A stretch of DNA of 64,000 nucleotides from an uncultured Bacteroidales bacterium (GTDB lineage Bacteria > Bacteroidota > Bacteroidia > Bacteroidales > F082), in contig CAMYVD010000002.1 of assembly GCA_947302205.1 (NCBI GenBank), positions 1 through 64,000 on the forward strand, in the 5' to 3' direction. Below are positions 26,301 to 33,632 of this stretch, in pieces (positions within the stretch are counted from its first letter, which is position 1; every line of letters starts with the position of its first letter). The translations under genes were made by a program, and so were the position numbers. The notes under the pieces are model-generated. The model made no database searches. It saw nothing but the letters and a program-made list of their open reading frames with translations, and was not told the origin of the DNA.

Positions 26301-27728
26301 ATCAAAATAGATGTTGAAAGGATAGCCGAATATTTCTTTATCCTCTCGGTCGGTTATCAAATTGCCTTCAGCAATCGTGGAAGTGGGGTCACATTCCGTA
26401 ATGATGAGGTCTTTATACCACTTTTTGGCAGCATCCCTTTCCAGGACGGTGGCTGTTGCTTCGGCTGCTGCCGATCCCATTTTGGTATAGGTGTAATAAT
26501 TTTGCTGTCTGACGTGGAACAATTCATGGACAAGGGTAACTTGGGTGTGGTCTAAGCTCGCTTCGTCCTTCTTTGCTTTGGAATAATTGAGAACAACACA
26601 ATATCCGTCAACCCAAAGCGATGCCGCAGCACCGTATGTCTCTGGATTTACTGAGGGTTCTGTCAATAAAAAGAAGGGAATTTCCTTATCCAGTTTGTGA
26701 AGCCCAATACTGTCCAAATATCGGTTTGCCCGAATGATTTGGTTTTTGATGGTCTCTATGCTTTTCGGGAGTTGGGCCGCAGGATCGGCCTTCAATTCTT
26801 TCATGATAGAATCTTGATCAATCAAATCTTGAAGGATGCTTCTATAGCCGATTTTCTTCTTGATTGCCTGAACCTGTTTTCCTGGAAACCAGTCTTCCCA
26901 AAAATAGGGTTTGATATGCTCCTTCTCAAGTTCTTTTTGGACACGGTCTTCAAAATCCTTTTTGGCCTGCTTTTCCAACACGGCATATTGCTTCTGATAC
27001 TTTTCTCTCCGTTTTGCAAATTCAGTATAACCATCAGGATTCTCTGTATCCCGAAACCGGAAATACAACACAAAATTTCCGCTTGTGTCGGAAACATGAA
27101 GCGCACATGTCGTATTATCCAAATAATAATAATCGATAACGGATTTAAATTCTGTATTGACAAGCTTGGCCATGAACTTCAATAGGTCTCGAGTAAACGC
27201 ACCACCGTAAAGATTTAAGAATGCGGTCACAACAAAAGAGTTCTGATTGCTCTTGAAAGAGAGTTTTCCGTCGGCCAACTGTGTGTTGTATCGGTAAGCC
27301 CCCGTTTTCTTTCCGTTTTTGGCAACACGGTACACGCATATATGCTCTTGCAGGTTTTCAGGAATGCCCATCTTGTTCAGGTCTATCACCACATCGTAGT
27401 CGCCAGGGAGAAATTCGCCTGGTTTCATGCCTGCATCGAGGTCAAAGACCATAAAAGGTGTTAAATCCTCTGTTTCCATTAGTTCTACCACCTTGTCATA
27501 AGTCTTGTCATCCACCGGTGTCAGCTTAAACTCCCTGTCCTTGTCCAAGGCGTTCTTAGGCGCGCTGATGGTGATGCCTTCGACGGGCTCAATCTTGAAA
27601 GGCTTGCTGTGGCCGACAACGATTTGTTCTTTCTTGCTGTTGGATGAGGTTTCGCTCAGAATCAAATATCCTGCGGCTCCTAGAATGACGGCCGCGATAA
27701 GGATCCACTTGAGGAGGTTCTTGTTCAT
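23352..27728 (-). CDS. Giant membrane-anchored zincin-like protein A
   Basis: 1458 residues from the ATG at 27728. An uncleaved-looking N-terminal anchor (MNKNLLKWILIAAVILGAAG) is followed by a long periplasmic part. A domain with ISAPKNALDKDREFKLTPVD (about 50-170) precedes a charged coiled-coil stretch (235-290) and a candidate gluzincin-type peptidase region. Its motif is VHELFHVRQQ (His401, Glu402, His405), with a conserved Glu423 seventeen residues later (AAAEATATVLERDAAKKWY). From about 854 two repeat units start with YWKQV or YWKLV and end in YEWV, and a β-rich tail follows (1250-1458). No T9SS tail. It is a tandem duplicate of the next gene. The HExxH plus Glu pattern suggests a zinc metallopeptidase, but activity is inferred. 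I know no named family with this layout. Confidence 0.75.
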   Translation of the reverse strand: MNKNLLKWILIAAVILGAAGYLILSETSSNSKKEQIVVGHSKPFKIEPVEGITISAPKNALDKDREFKLTPVDDKTYDKVVELMETEDLTPFMVFDLDAGMKPGEFLPGDYDVVIDLNKMGIPENLQEHICVYRVAKNGKKTGAYRYNTQLADGKLSFKSNQNSFVVTAFLNLYGGAFTRDLLKFMAKLVNTEFKSVIDYYYLDNTTCALHVSDTSGNFVLYFRFRDTENPDGYTEFAKRREKYQKQYAVLEKQAKKDFEDRVQKELEKEHIKPYFWEDWFPGKQVQAIKKKIGYRSILQDLIDQDSIMKELKADPAAQLPKSIETIKNQIIRANRYLDSIGLHKLDKEIPFFLLTEPSVNPETYGAAASLWVDGYCVVLNYSKAKKDEASLDHTQVTLVHELFHVRQQNYYTYTKMGSAAAEATATVLERDAAKKWYKDLIITECDPTSTIAEGNLITDREDKEIFGYPFNIYFDTPKLQNIKETKNPLYLFSNQHQEYTYGAAIEGIREGVGKESVTMKPFMDSYSLHGPHISAKLGKSDECSTEGGWIGWIKYSLGIDGEQFNKGWRYFGEQYMPLILASQKSSGCSEEVATKNILLTPTYPIEKIDRLSKPQDYTVNTFHLEIGEGLPSSIAHIFVVCKPKDKKHKGDNPYVSFYMSDYQFKEYIIKAHLTNVKPTLYYEGNPKTDYNGKDVNGNLVLNYKKNNGYYLGVVTTAQSKGPSCDYYAVALFKPEAPEIRKVKDDKITFIVPKPARDLTKEKLITGVVVTYKDKNGEEYTREIEPKNFGKKATWTIPGCSKKGNSFTLSLQWYYKPDEQTTYVSPIGEPAQWSAKGDKPEEEVVQTKEPETNYWKQVSSRMTMKNTSIDVDESNDDEVSSDYRSIDLQAAKTGRSLEFTGMGATEEKTKENGRVYVQDIFIEGTLTYTEPPKFWIPTQQYKAHWEIADDPYLTKVSDPFVFEAKNTSSDQAACAQSKKDKIDNGRSSVGKVNWLRGSTTTFEARHPEKNGPKSFTLTQTYSIKERQGSDLMATVTFVYNYEWVGEEEPEPEVEEETVPEGGYWKLVRTKVDDSNASGKTSDPSLQEGGNIKGEKGTYTAHGERIDKDHPFSYDRVIRFEKPKNIYLPGEKIELEITNEAFTVRGNGTPDKFPYGKILIYNQSRAAQIGRHFYDENPRYETGVIVWKYGNAEAPQPGYETKTGDPGFYIQEEVESQYCTKKTIYYYEWVEDGKTAESVKDEPSQEDQENFLDITEIQFYCHTNEPYGKGVVYTTYDHQGVSYKFKKTGSSSTFNGRHYDSEDVFTTTRSGDYQIVTAKFRQNKFDGSKANVDGYRSGGDKTCVDEEFTLTLKIAKDRSVEGTFSGTRKTLAGAGSWPEVASTCNMSISGSFGPEKIKDNDYSHDFTTINSFSYSVGGFQAYFKRADGTMPTNVDNTREFKFSTTSTNARICLSIFGTK

Positions 27729-27748
27729 GATGTTTATCGGTTGAGTTG

Positions 27749-30700
27749 TTACTTTTCTGTTTTGGGAGACACCCATTCGTAGGTATATACTTTTTGTAAA
27801 TAACAGTTTTCTGAGATGATGACTCGCTGTATGATTTTGAAACCATCAGGATAGAACATGTCATGATCGGGAATGGAGAAAGCGCTTCCTTCATGACTCC
27901 TCTTGCGTTCATCAAATTCATAATGATTGAGGGCCCTTAACCGTTTTGGGAATTCAGTTTCAAAATCCAACTTTTCTAGACTAAAGCTTCCCGTTCCCCA
28001 TAGATACGGCGTTGAATTGTCGCCCACACCCCTGTTTTTTGTAGTTATGGTCGCTTCGCTTTCTGTCATGGAGGGCCCTGGTTCATTTTCCTTATAGTAT
28101 TGTTTTGGGGTCTCGAAGGTATAGTCGCGGTCAACGGTATAAATAACCCCTCTTCCCACTTCACGATTGATACCATTACTCCCTTTTTCAGTAATTCCAC
28201 CTACGATGTCCATGTGCAGATGACATTGTCCTGCGCCTCCACCTATGACATACTTGGACCCGTTTTTATCCGTATAGGTCATATGTGAGTCATCCGCTTC
28301 GGTCTTGACCAGCTGCCAATACCCGCCTTCGGGAGTGGTTTCCTCTTCCTTCTCTTCCTCTTCGGGCTCGCCTTCTACCCATTCATAGTAATAGGTAAGG
28401 TAAACGACGGCGTTAAGGCCGGAGCCTCCGCTGATGGTATATTTCTGCTCGATGGAGAATTCTTTGGGGTCGTTTTTCCCTGGCTTGTTGGTCTTGTAGA
28501 CGGTCTTCACCTGATGGAGCCACTTGGCATCAGCGGTCTTGGAGTTCATTTCCGTCACCTTGTCTTTGCTCTTTTCGCAAGCTTTGGGTTCGGAGGTGGT
28601 GTTTTCCACGGAGAAGGTGAAGGGGTGGTCCATCTTGTCGACGAAGGGGTCTTGCTCGGTGTACCACTCACAGGTATAGTTGGTGTTGGTGGGCCATTGC
28701 TTGGGCGGCTCGGTGAAGCTGACGTAGCCGTCTAAGCAAGTCTCAGGTTTGAAGAGTGTCTTACCGTTCTCTTTGATTTTTTTTGATGCCATGCCCGTGA
28801 ATTCAGCTTCGTTTGCACCGCTCGCGAACTTCATCGTGATGCCGCGCACATCATGAGTGGCGAAACCATCGCTGTCGAGTTCGCTTTCATCTATTTTCTG
28901 ACCTTCCACCTTGCCGGTGGCACTCACCTGCTTCCAGTAGCCTTCCTTCTCGTCAATCTTGACGGGTTCTTCTTTCTTTTTCTCCTCGACTTTCATCGCA
29001 CCATGCACGACAGGCTTGGATTCGGGGGAAATGTAGGTGGTCTCCGCATCTGGCTTGAAGTACCAGTGTAGGGTTATTTTAAAGTCCTTTTCTTGGATTC
29101 CCGGCAGATTGTTGATGCTGTATTTCTTGCCGAAATATTTGGGTTCAATGTCATAGGTCTTGGTGCTCCCGTCGGCAAACTTGAGGGTCGCCACAGCTCC
29201 GCTCAGCAATTTTTCCTTCATGATTTTGGTTGGAGCCTTGGGCATGATGAAACCGAGTGCGTTTTTTTTGGCTGTGAGTTTTTTGGGCGCATCGGGTGCG
29301 TAGAGGGCAACGATGAAATAGTCGTTGTTCTCTCCCTGTGACATGGTCGTTGCTATGGCTGCAAGTGGGAATGTGCTGTGTTTCGTACAATATAGGTTTG
29401 GCTTTAGCGGAACCAAGTGGTCACTTGCATCTACCGTTCCCGAAAAATCATAGGGGTAAAGATAAAACTTCAAATAGGGATTCCAAGCCTGTTGGCCTTT
29501 TCTGTTTGAAGGGCTTACAAACACATTGGCGGGCTCGGTGTGGAAACCTTTGCCGGGTGTCCTTTCCGATTTCAAGTCTATTCTAAAGGTGTTGATAGTA
29601 TAGTCTTTCGGCTTCTCGAGTTTTTCCAATTTCGAGATGGGATGGTCTTTGGAGAGCTCTATGATGGTTGTGGCCGCGTCCTTCGGAGTGGTTCCCGCCA
29701 TTTGGCTATTGTAAATCCTGTTCAGGTTGGTTTCTCCAAAATAGAACCAACCGTCATCAAATTGTTGGTCATCGATGTCAAGAGACTTTTTTATCCAACC
29801 TTTCCAACCTGAAGTGTGGGGTCCGAACAGAGCATAATTGGCGGCAAAGAAGTACATGGTCATGAATTCCTTGTTGGACCGTTTCCGGATGCCCTCAATG
29901 GCATAAGACAAGGAATAAGCTGCATCGACAGCGTCGCCTGACGGAACGAGCGACATGGCTTTTTCCAGTGGGTATGCAAAGACATAATTCTGGTCACGGT
30001 CAGTGCATATTTTCCTTGCGCCTTGCACAGTGGAGGCATCTGTCTTGAAGACTTTGTTTTTGTACCACTGAATGGCGGCATCGTCTTCCAATGTCGCAGC
30101 CGTCGATTCCGCTGGTGCGGAATTCATCGCGACAAGCGAATAATAACTTTGCTGCCGGGCATGAAAAAGCTCATGAACGATGGTACACTGGAACTTTTCC
30201 CATAGTTCGTCGGTTTGACTGTGTTTATAATTCAGCAAAAGGAAGGCATTCCCGCAGAAATAATACTTTTGCGCCACCCCACAGATTTTGTCGCCTATAA
30301 CGGAACCATTCACCAAGTAGATTGGCATTTCGTAGTTAAACGGATGAAGCCCTATGCTGTTCAGGTATTCATTAGCCCTGATAACCTGTTCCTTAATTTT
30401 CTGGATACTTGGCGGGAGGCTGCCTGCTGGGTCAGTATTCAAACGGGTCAAAACCGTGTCTTTTTTGATTAAGTTCTCGAGGATTTCTTCCTTGGAGATG
30501 CTTTCCCTGATGGCTTCGACTTGTTTTTTGGAGAATAGTTTTTGCCAGAAGGAGTATCCCTTTTGCTGATCCTTCACCTCCTGATCCACTTTTGCCTCAT
30601 ATTTGGCAGTCGCCAGTTTTTCCAACTCCTCCAAACGATCGAAAGCCGCTTTCTCGTTGTCTATGAAAGCTTGGTAGCCATCGGGGCGTTCGGTGTCGGA

Positions 30701-31411
30701 AAAACGGAAATGAAGGACAAAATCACCACTGGCGTCTTGGATTGGAACAGCCAAAGAAGTGGAGTTGCCGGAAAAGAACTTTCTTATGGAAGTGGTGCCA
30801 TTAGAGGCTGGTGCATACTCAAAAATGCGTCTCCCAACTTGAATAGCCATGGTAATTCCGCCCAAGGTCGCAAGTGCTCCGATGATAATGGAATTTTGAT
30901 TGCTCTTGAATGAGAGTTTTCCATGGTCAAGATGCGTTTTGTATCGGAGAAATTCAAATGATTTGTCAGAGTCCACGGCACGATACACGACAAATTGGTC
31001 TTGGAGCTCTCTGGGTATGCCCATCTTATCCAAGTCCCACACGACATCGACATCTCCCGGCAAATGCTCATCGGATTGTAGTCCAGCATCGAATTCGAAG
31101 ACAAAAAGCGGCTTGATGTACGTGTTGTCGTAAGCCTTTGTCACCTTTTCGTAGGTTTTGTCATCCACCGCCGTGAGCTTAAACTCCCTGTCCTTATCTA
31201 AGGCGTTCTTGGGCGCACTGATGGTGATGCCTTCAACGGGCTCAATCCTGAAAGGCATGCTGTGGCCTACTGCAATTTGCTCTTTTTGCTCTTTCTTGTT
31301 CTTGGGGCTCGATTCTTTTTTGCCCGAAGGTGTTTCGCTGAGCATCAGATAGGCTGCGGCACCGAGGATGACAACCGCGATGAGAATCCATTTGAGGAGA
31401 TTTCGGTTCAT
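27749..31411 (-). CDS. Giant membrane-anchored zincin-like protein B
   Basis: 1220 residues. Same architecture as protein A: anchor MNRNLLKWILIAVVILGAAA, the domain with ISAPKNALDKDREFKLTAVD, a charged helical stretch, and the motif VHELFHARQQ (His413, Glu414, His417) with Glu435 (PAESTAATLEDDAAIQWY). A central β-region follows, then two repeat units beginning EGYWKQV (about 823) and GGYWQLV (about 1030) and ending in YEWV; the protein stops at the end of the second. The glutamate-rich linkers (EPEEEEKEEE) between units are shared with A. N-terminal stretches are nearly identical to A even at DNA level, so the pair arose by tandem duplication. Gaps are 7 bp to the zinc-ribbon gene before it and 20 bp to A after it. 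Its role is unknown; a membrane-bound peptidase or peptidase-like scaffold is inferred. Confidence 0.75.
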   Translation of the reverse strand: MNRNLLKWILIAVVILGAAAYLMLSETPSGKKESSPKNKKEQKEQIAVGHSMPFRIEPVEGITISAPKNALDKDREFKLTAVDDKTYEKVTKAYDNTYIKPLFVFEFDAGLQSDEHLPGDVDVVWDLDKMGIPRELQDQFVVYRAVDSDKSFEFLRYKTHLDHGKLSFKSNQNSIIIGALATLGGITMAIQVGRRIFEYAPASNGTTSIRKFFSGNSTSLAVPIQDASGDFVLHFRFSDTERPDGYQAFIDNEKAAFDRLEELEKLATAKYEAKVDQEVKDQQKGYSFWQKLFSKKQVEAIRESISKEEILENLIKKDTVLTRLNTDPAGSLPPSIQKIKEQVIRANEYLNSIGLHPFNYEMPIYLVNGSVIGDKICGVAQKYYFCGNAFLLLNYKHSQTDELWEKFQCTIVHELFHARQQSYYSLVAMNSAPAESTAATLEDDAAIQWYKNKVFKTDASTVQGARKICTDRDQNYVFAYPLEKAMSLVPSGDAVDAAYSLSYAIEGIRKRSNKEFMTMYFFAANYALFGPHTSGWKGWIKKSLDIDDQQFDDGWFYFGETNLNRIYNSQMAGTTPKDAATTIIELSKDHPISKLEKLEKPKDYTINTFRIDLKSERTPGKGFHTEPANVFVSPSNRKGQQAWNPYLKFYLYPYDFSGTVDASDHLVPLKPNLYCTKHSTFPLAAIATTMSQGENNDYFIVALYAPDAPKKLTAKKNALGFIMPKAPTKIMKEKLLSGAVATLKFADGSTKTYDIEPKYFGKKYSINNLPGIQEKDFKITLHWYFKPDAETTYISPESKPVVHGAMKVEEKKKEEPVKIDEKEGYWKQVSATGKVEGQKIDESELDSDGFATHDVRGITMKFASGANEAEFTGMASKKIKENGKTLFKPETCLDGYVSFTEPPKQWPTNTNYTCEWYTEQDPFVDKMDHPFTFSVENTTSEPKACEKSKDKVTEMNSKTADAKWLHQVKTVYKTNKPGKNDPKEFSIEQKYTISGGSGLNAVVYLTYYYEWVEGEPEEEEKEEETTPEGGYWQLVKTEADDSHMTYTDKNGSKYVIGGGAGQCHLHMDIVGGITEKGSNGINREVGRGVIYTVDRDYTFETPKQYYKENEPGPSMTESEATITTKNRGVGDNSTPYLWGTGSFSLEKLDFETEFPKRLRALNHYEFDERKRSHEGSAFSIPDHDMFYPDGFKIIQRVIISENCYLQKVYTYEWVSPKTEK

Positions 31412-31418
31412 AAGACCA

Positions 31419-31760
31419 TTATTTCGTTAACAACGCAATTAAAATAAAGATGGCAAGAATGATGGCAAAAGCGATCAACTTGCCCTTGCTGATGAAAGTA
31501 ATTTGTGGCTTCCCGATTTCAATTTTGGGTTTGAATTGCTTCCAATCAATGCCATTGGTTGGTTTTTCATCGGCAGCATCAACAAACTCATGCAGGGTTT
31601 GCTTTTTTGGTTGCTTTGGTTGCTGAGGTTGTTGAGGTTGTTTGTACTCTTGTTGGGGTTTAGGCTGTTGTGTTGGTACAGCAACTTGGGCTCCACAATT
31701 GGTGCAAAAACGTACGCCCTCTTGTAACGGGGCTCCACATTGATTACAAAACTTAGGCAT
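31419..31760 (-). CDS. Zinc-ribbon membrane protein
   Basis: 113 residues from the ATG at 31760. It starts with a zinc ribbon (MPKFCNQCGAPLQEGVRFCT, then NCG; two CxxC pairs), followed by a Gln/Pro/Lys-rich linker, a short segment (LHEFVDAADEKPTNGIDWKQ) and a C-terminal membrane helix (about 92-111, LIAFAIILAIFILIALL). The zinc ribbon should face the cytoplasm. It is the first gene of the five-gene operon, and its ribbon resembles the one inside the OmpA fusion at the other end (CPNCGASITEGSRFCEECG). The two ribbons may mark an assembly that reaches both sides of the inner membrane. The frame is open upstream to 31883, but that part runs over the promoter and operator. Confidence 0.8.
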   Translation of the reverse strand: MPKFCNQCGAPLQEGVRFCTNCGAQVAVPTQQPKPQQEYKQPQQPQQPKQPKKQTLHEFVDAADEKPTNGIDWKQFKPKIEIGKPQITFISKGKLIAFAIILAIFILIALLTK

Positions 31761-31784
31761 GGCAAATAAATTTTTAGTTTTGTG

Positions 31785-31792
31785 CAAATTTA
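31785..31792 (-). promoter_or_regulatory. -7 box of the five-gene envelope operon
   Basis: TAAATTTG on the minus strand, 24 bp before the ATG at 31760. It fits TAnnTTTG. The nearest of the three direct repeats begins 33 bp further upstream. Confidence 0.55.
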
Positions 31793-31824
31793 AGGAGGCC
31801 TCTGCTAACTTGTTGTTTTCCAAA

Positions 31825-31878
31825 GGTGACGATTTCAATAAATTTAGGTGACAATTTCTAAAAAAAGGTGACAATTTC
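31825..31878 (+). promoter_or_regulatory. Three direct repeats, candidate AraC-type operator
   Basis: GGTGACRATTTC occurs at 31825, 31847 and 31867 (GGTGACGATTTC once, GGTGACAATTTC twice), all in the same orientation, spaced 22 and 20 bp. That is two helical turns, the spacing AraC-family dimers use. The set lies between the divergent promoters of the regulator gene and the envelope operon, about 33 bp from each -7 box. Confidence 0.65.
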
Positions 31879-31910
31879 CCCAAAAAGCAATTACGGAGGG
31901 TTAAAACACC

Positions 31911-31918
31911 TATCTTTG
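31911..31918 (+). promoter_or_regulatory. -7 box of the Kelch-AraC regulator
   Basis: TATCTTTG ends only 4 nt before the ATG at 31923. A start point about 6 nt after the box would fall on or next to the start codon, so the mRNA may be leaderless. Confidence 0.55.
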
Positions 31919-31922
31919 TGAC

Positions 31923-33566
31923 ATGAAACGAGTATTGCTATCGGTTCTGCTGCTTTTGTTGCTGTGTTCCTGCCAACAGCAACCCGAAACGCTTTTTGTG
32001 GGTGACATGCCCTTTGTTCCAATGGAAACGGAATCGTTGCCTGAAATGAACACGCCTCGCGCGGGCCATGCATTAGTGTGGGCCGATGACCATATCTTAG
32101 TCGTGGGAGGACATACCACAGGATTTGTGCCCACCCCGACGGCAGAGTATTATAAAAACGGAAAATGGCATCAGATACCCACGCTCTATCCGCACGACAC
32201 CCCCTTTGCCCTTGTGCTGAAAGACGGCGATGTATTGATAGGTGGTGGCTACGAAAAAGATTTCGGGGTCGGGCAGACTTGGGGAGTGGAATGTTATCAT
32301 TCCGCCACACACAGCTTTGCGCCTAAACCCATCATGGACCGAAAACGGGCACATGCCAGTGCCTTGGAGCTTGAAAACAACAAAATCGTCATTAGCGGCA
32401 ACTGGTACGCCACCGATGTTACCGAAATCTATTCAGATTCTGTGGAAATCCAATGGATTGACACGGCAGCGGACAATCGCAGCTATCCCTTTCTCCTACC
32501 CGTCACCAACGACAATGTCTGGATCATTGGCGGCACTTACGGGAGTTATGGACCTGGCACCCAAAACATTGTAGACCAACTAAAAGGAGAGCCTTTTTCG
32601 GTGGATTTGTTGGCAGCATGGCTTCCCCGAACCCCAATGGACCGCAACGTACAGGCCGATGCCTATCGCTTAGCGGAACACACCTTCCTGATCCCCGCTA
32701 TCAACGCCGAAGGACAATGGGTTCCTTTGCTTGTGGATAGCACGGGGTTCTCACTGTTGTCCATGGAACAAGCGTTGCCAAAAGAGGGACCCTGGGGTTC
32801 CATCCAATATACGGGCTCGTTTTGGACGGATCCCGAAACAGAAACCGCCTGGCTCATGGGTTTGGATGGGCAGCGTGTTTATTTGGCTGAAATCGCCTAT
32901 CAACCAGCGCTTCAAGGCGGAAAGGCAAAGCTTTCCATGCATTACACACGGCCTTTGGAAGACCTACCAAGCGATCCCTATGAATTGCTGCTTCCCGACG
33001 GTAGTTTTGTGATCGTTGGTGGCATGAATTGCTCCAATTTCATAAGCAGTGCTACGGTGTATGCCTTTTATCCCAATACACAACCCCAACAAAACAGGGT
33101 TTTGTTTGCCATGATCATAGGCTTGATGGTCGTAACAAGCTTGTGGTTTGTCTTTATAGTTAAAAAGAAAAAACATCAGAAAGAGACAACTCACAAGGTC
33201 AAAGGAGAAGAGGTGTCTTTGCAGGAAAAGACAGACTTGGGTGAAAAACTCAAAGCATTGATGGAAGAAAAGCAACTATTCAGAAACAAAGATTTACGGA
33301 TTGCCGATGTGGCCGCAGCCTTGGGAACCAATACCACCTACCTTTCAGCTTGTCTGAACGGTGAGTTGAACACGACTTTCCCAGCCTTTGTGATCGGCTA
33401 CCGAGTCCGTTATGCCCAAGAGTTGATGAGCAAAGCACCCACGATGCGTCTTTCGCAAGTGGCAGAACAGTCGGGTTTCACCAATGAAAAGACTTTCTTA
33501 CGTACCTTCAAGACTGCATGTGGTGTTACTCCTTCGGAATGGAAGCAGGAACACGGCGGTGATTAG
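31923..33566 (+). CDS. Kelch-like sensor/TM/AraC one-piece regulator
   Basis: 547 residues. Signal or lipoprotein-like start (MKRVLLSVLLLLLLCSCQQQ), then a periplasmic β-propeller of Kelch-like blades (about 40-385: HALVWADDHILVVGGHTTG, LVLKDGDVLIGGGY, NVWIIGGTYGSYG, ELLLPDGSFVIVGGMN). One membrane helix follows (393-413, with a KKKK stop), then a cytoplasmic AraC-type DNA-binding domain (about 440-543: RIADVAAALGTNTTYLSACL, RLSQVAEQSGFTNEKTFLRT, CGVTPSEW). It should sense something in the periplasm and act on DNA directly, like other membrane-bound AraC regulators of Bacteroidota. It is divergent from the five-gene envelope operon, and repeated operator-like sites lie between them, so that operon is the natural target. 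Confidence 0.85.
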   Translation: MKRVLLSVLLLLLLCSCQQQPETLFVGDMPFVPMETESLPEMNTPRAGHALVWADDHILVVGGHTTGFVPTPTAEYYKNGKWHQIPTLYPHDTPFALVLKDGDVLIGGGYEKDFGVGQTWGVECYHSATHSFAPKPIMDRKRAHASALELENNKIVISGNWYATDVTEIYSDSVEIQWIDTAADNRSYPFLLPVTNDNVWIIGGTYGSYGPGTQNIVDQLKGEPFSVDLLAAWLPRTPMDRNVQADAYRLAEHTFLIPAINAEGQWVPLLVDSTGFSLLSMEQALPKEGPWGSIQYTGSFWTDPETETAWLMGLDGQRVYLAEIAYQPALQGGKAKLSMHYTRPLEDLPSDPYELLLPDGSFVIVGGMNCSNFISSATVYAFYPNTQPQQNRVLFAMIIGLMVVTSLWFVFIVKKKKHQKETTHKVKGEEVSLQEKTDLGEKLKALMEEKQLFRNKDLRIADVAAALGTNTTYLSACLNGELNTTFPAFVIGYRVRYAQELMSKAPTMRLSQVAEQSGFTNEKTFLRTFKTACGVTPSEWKQEHGGD

Positions 33567-33632
33567 TTGGGCTCTATTTTCACCTGATATAAAAGTGCAA
33601 TGATGACGAGGTATCTTTTCATGGCTACAAAG

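Noticed and set aside
23352-31411. Giant proteins as T9SS cargo
   Set aside because: They have uncleaved-looking N-terminal anchors and lack the PNPxxG...KK(L/V)V sorting tail seen in the real cargo of this window.
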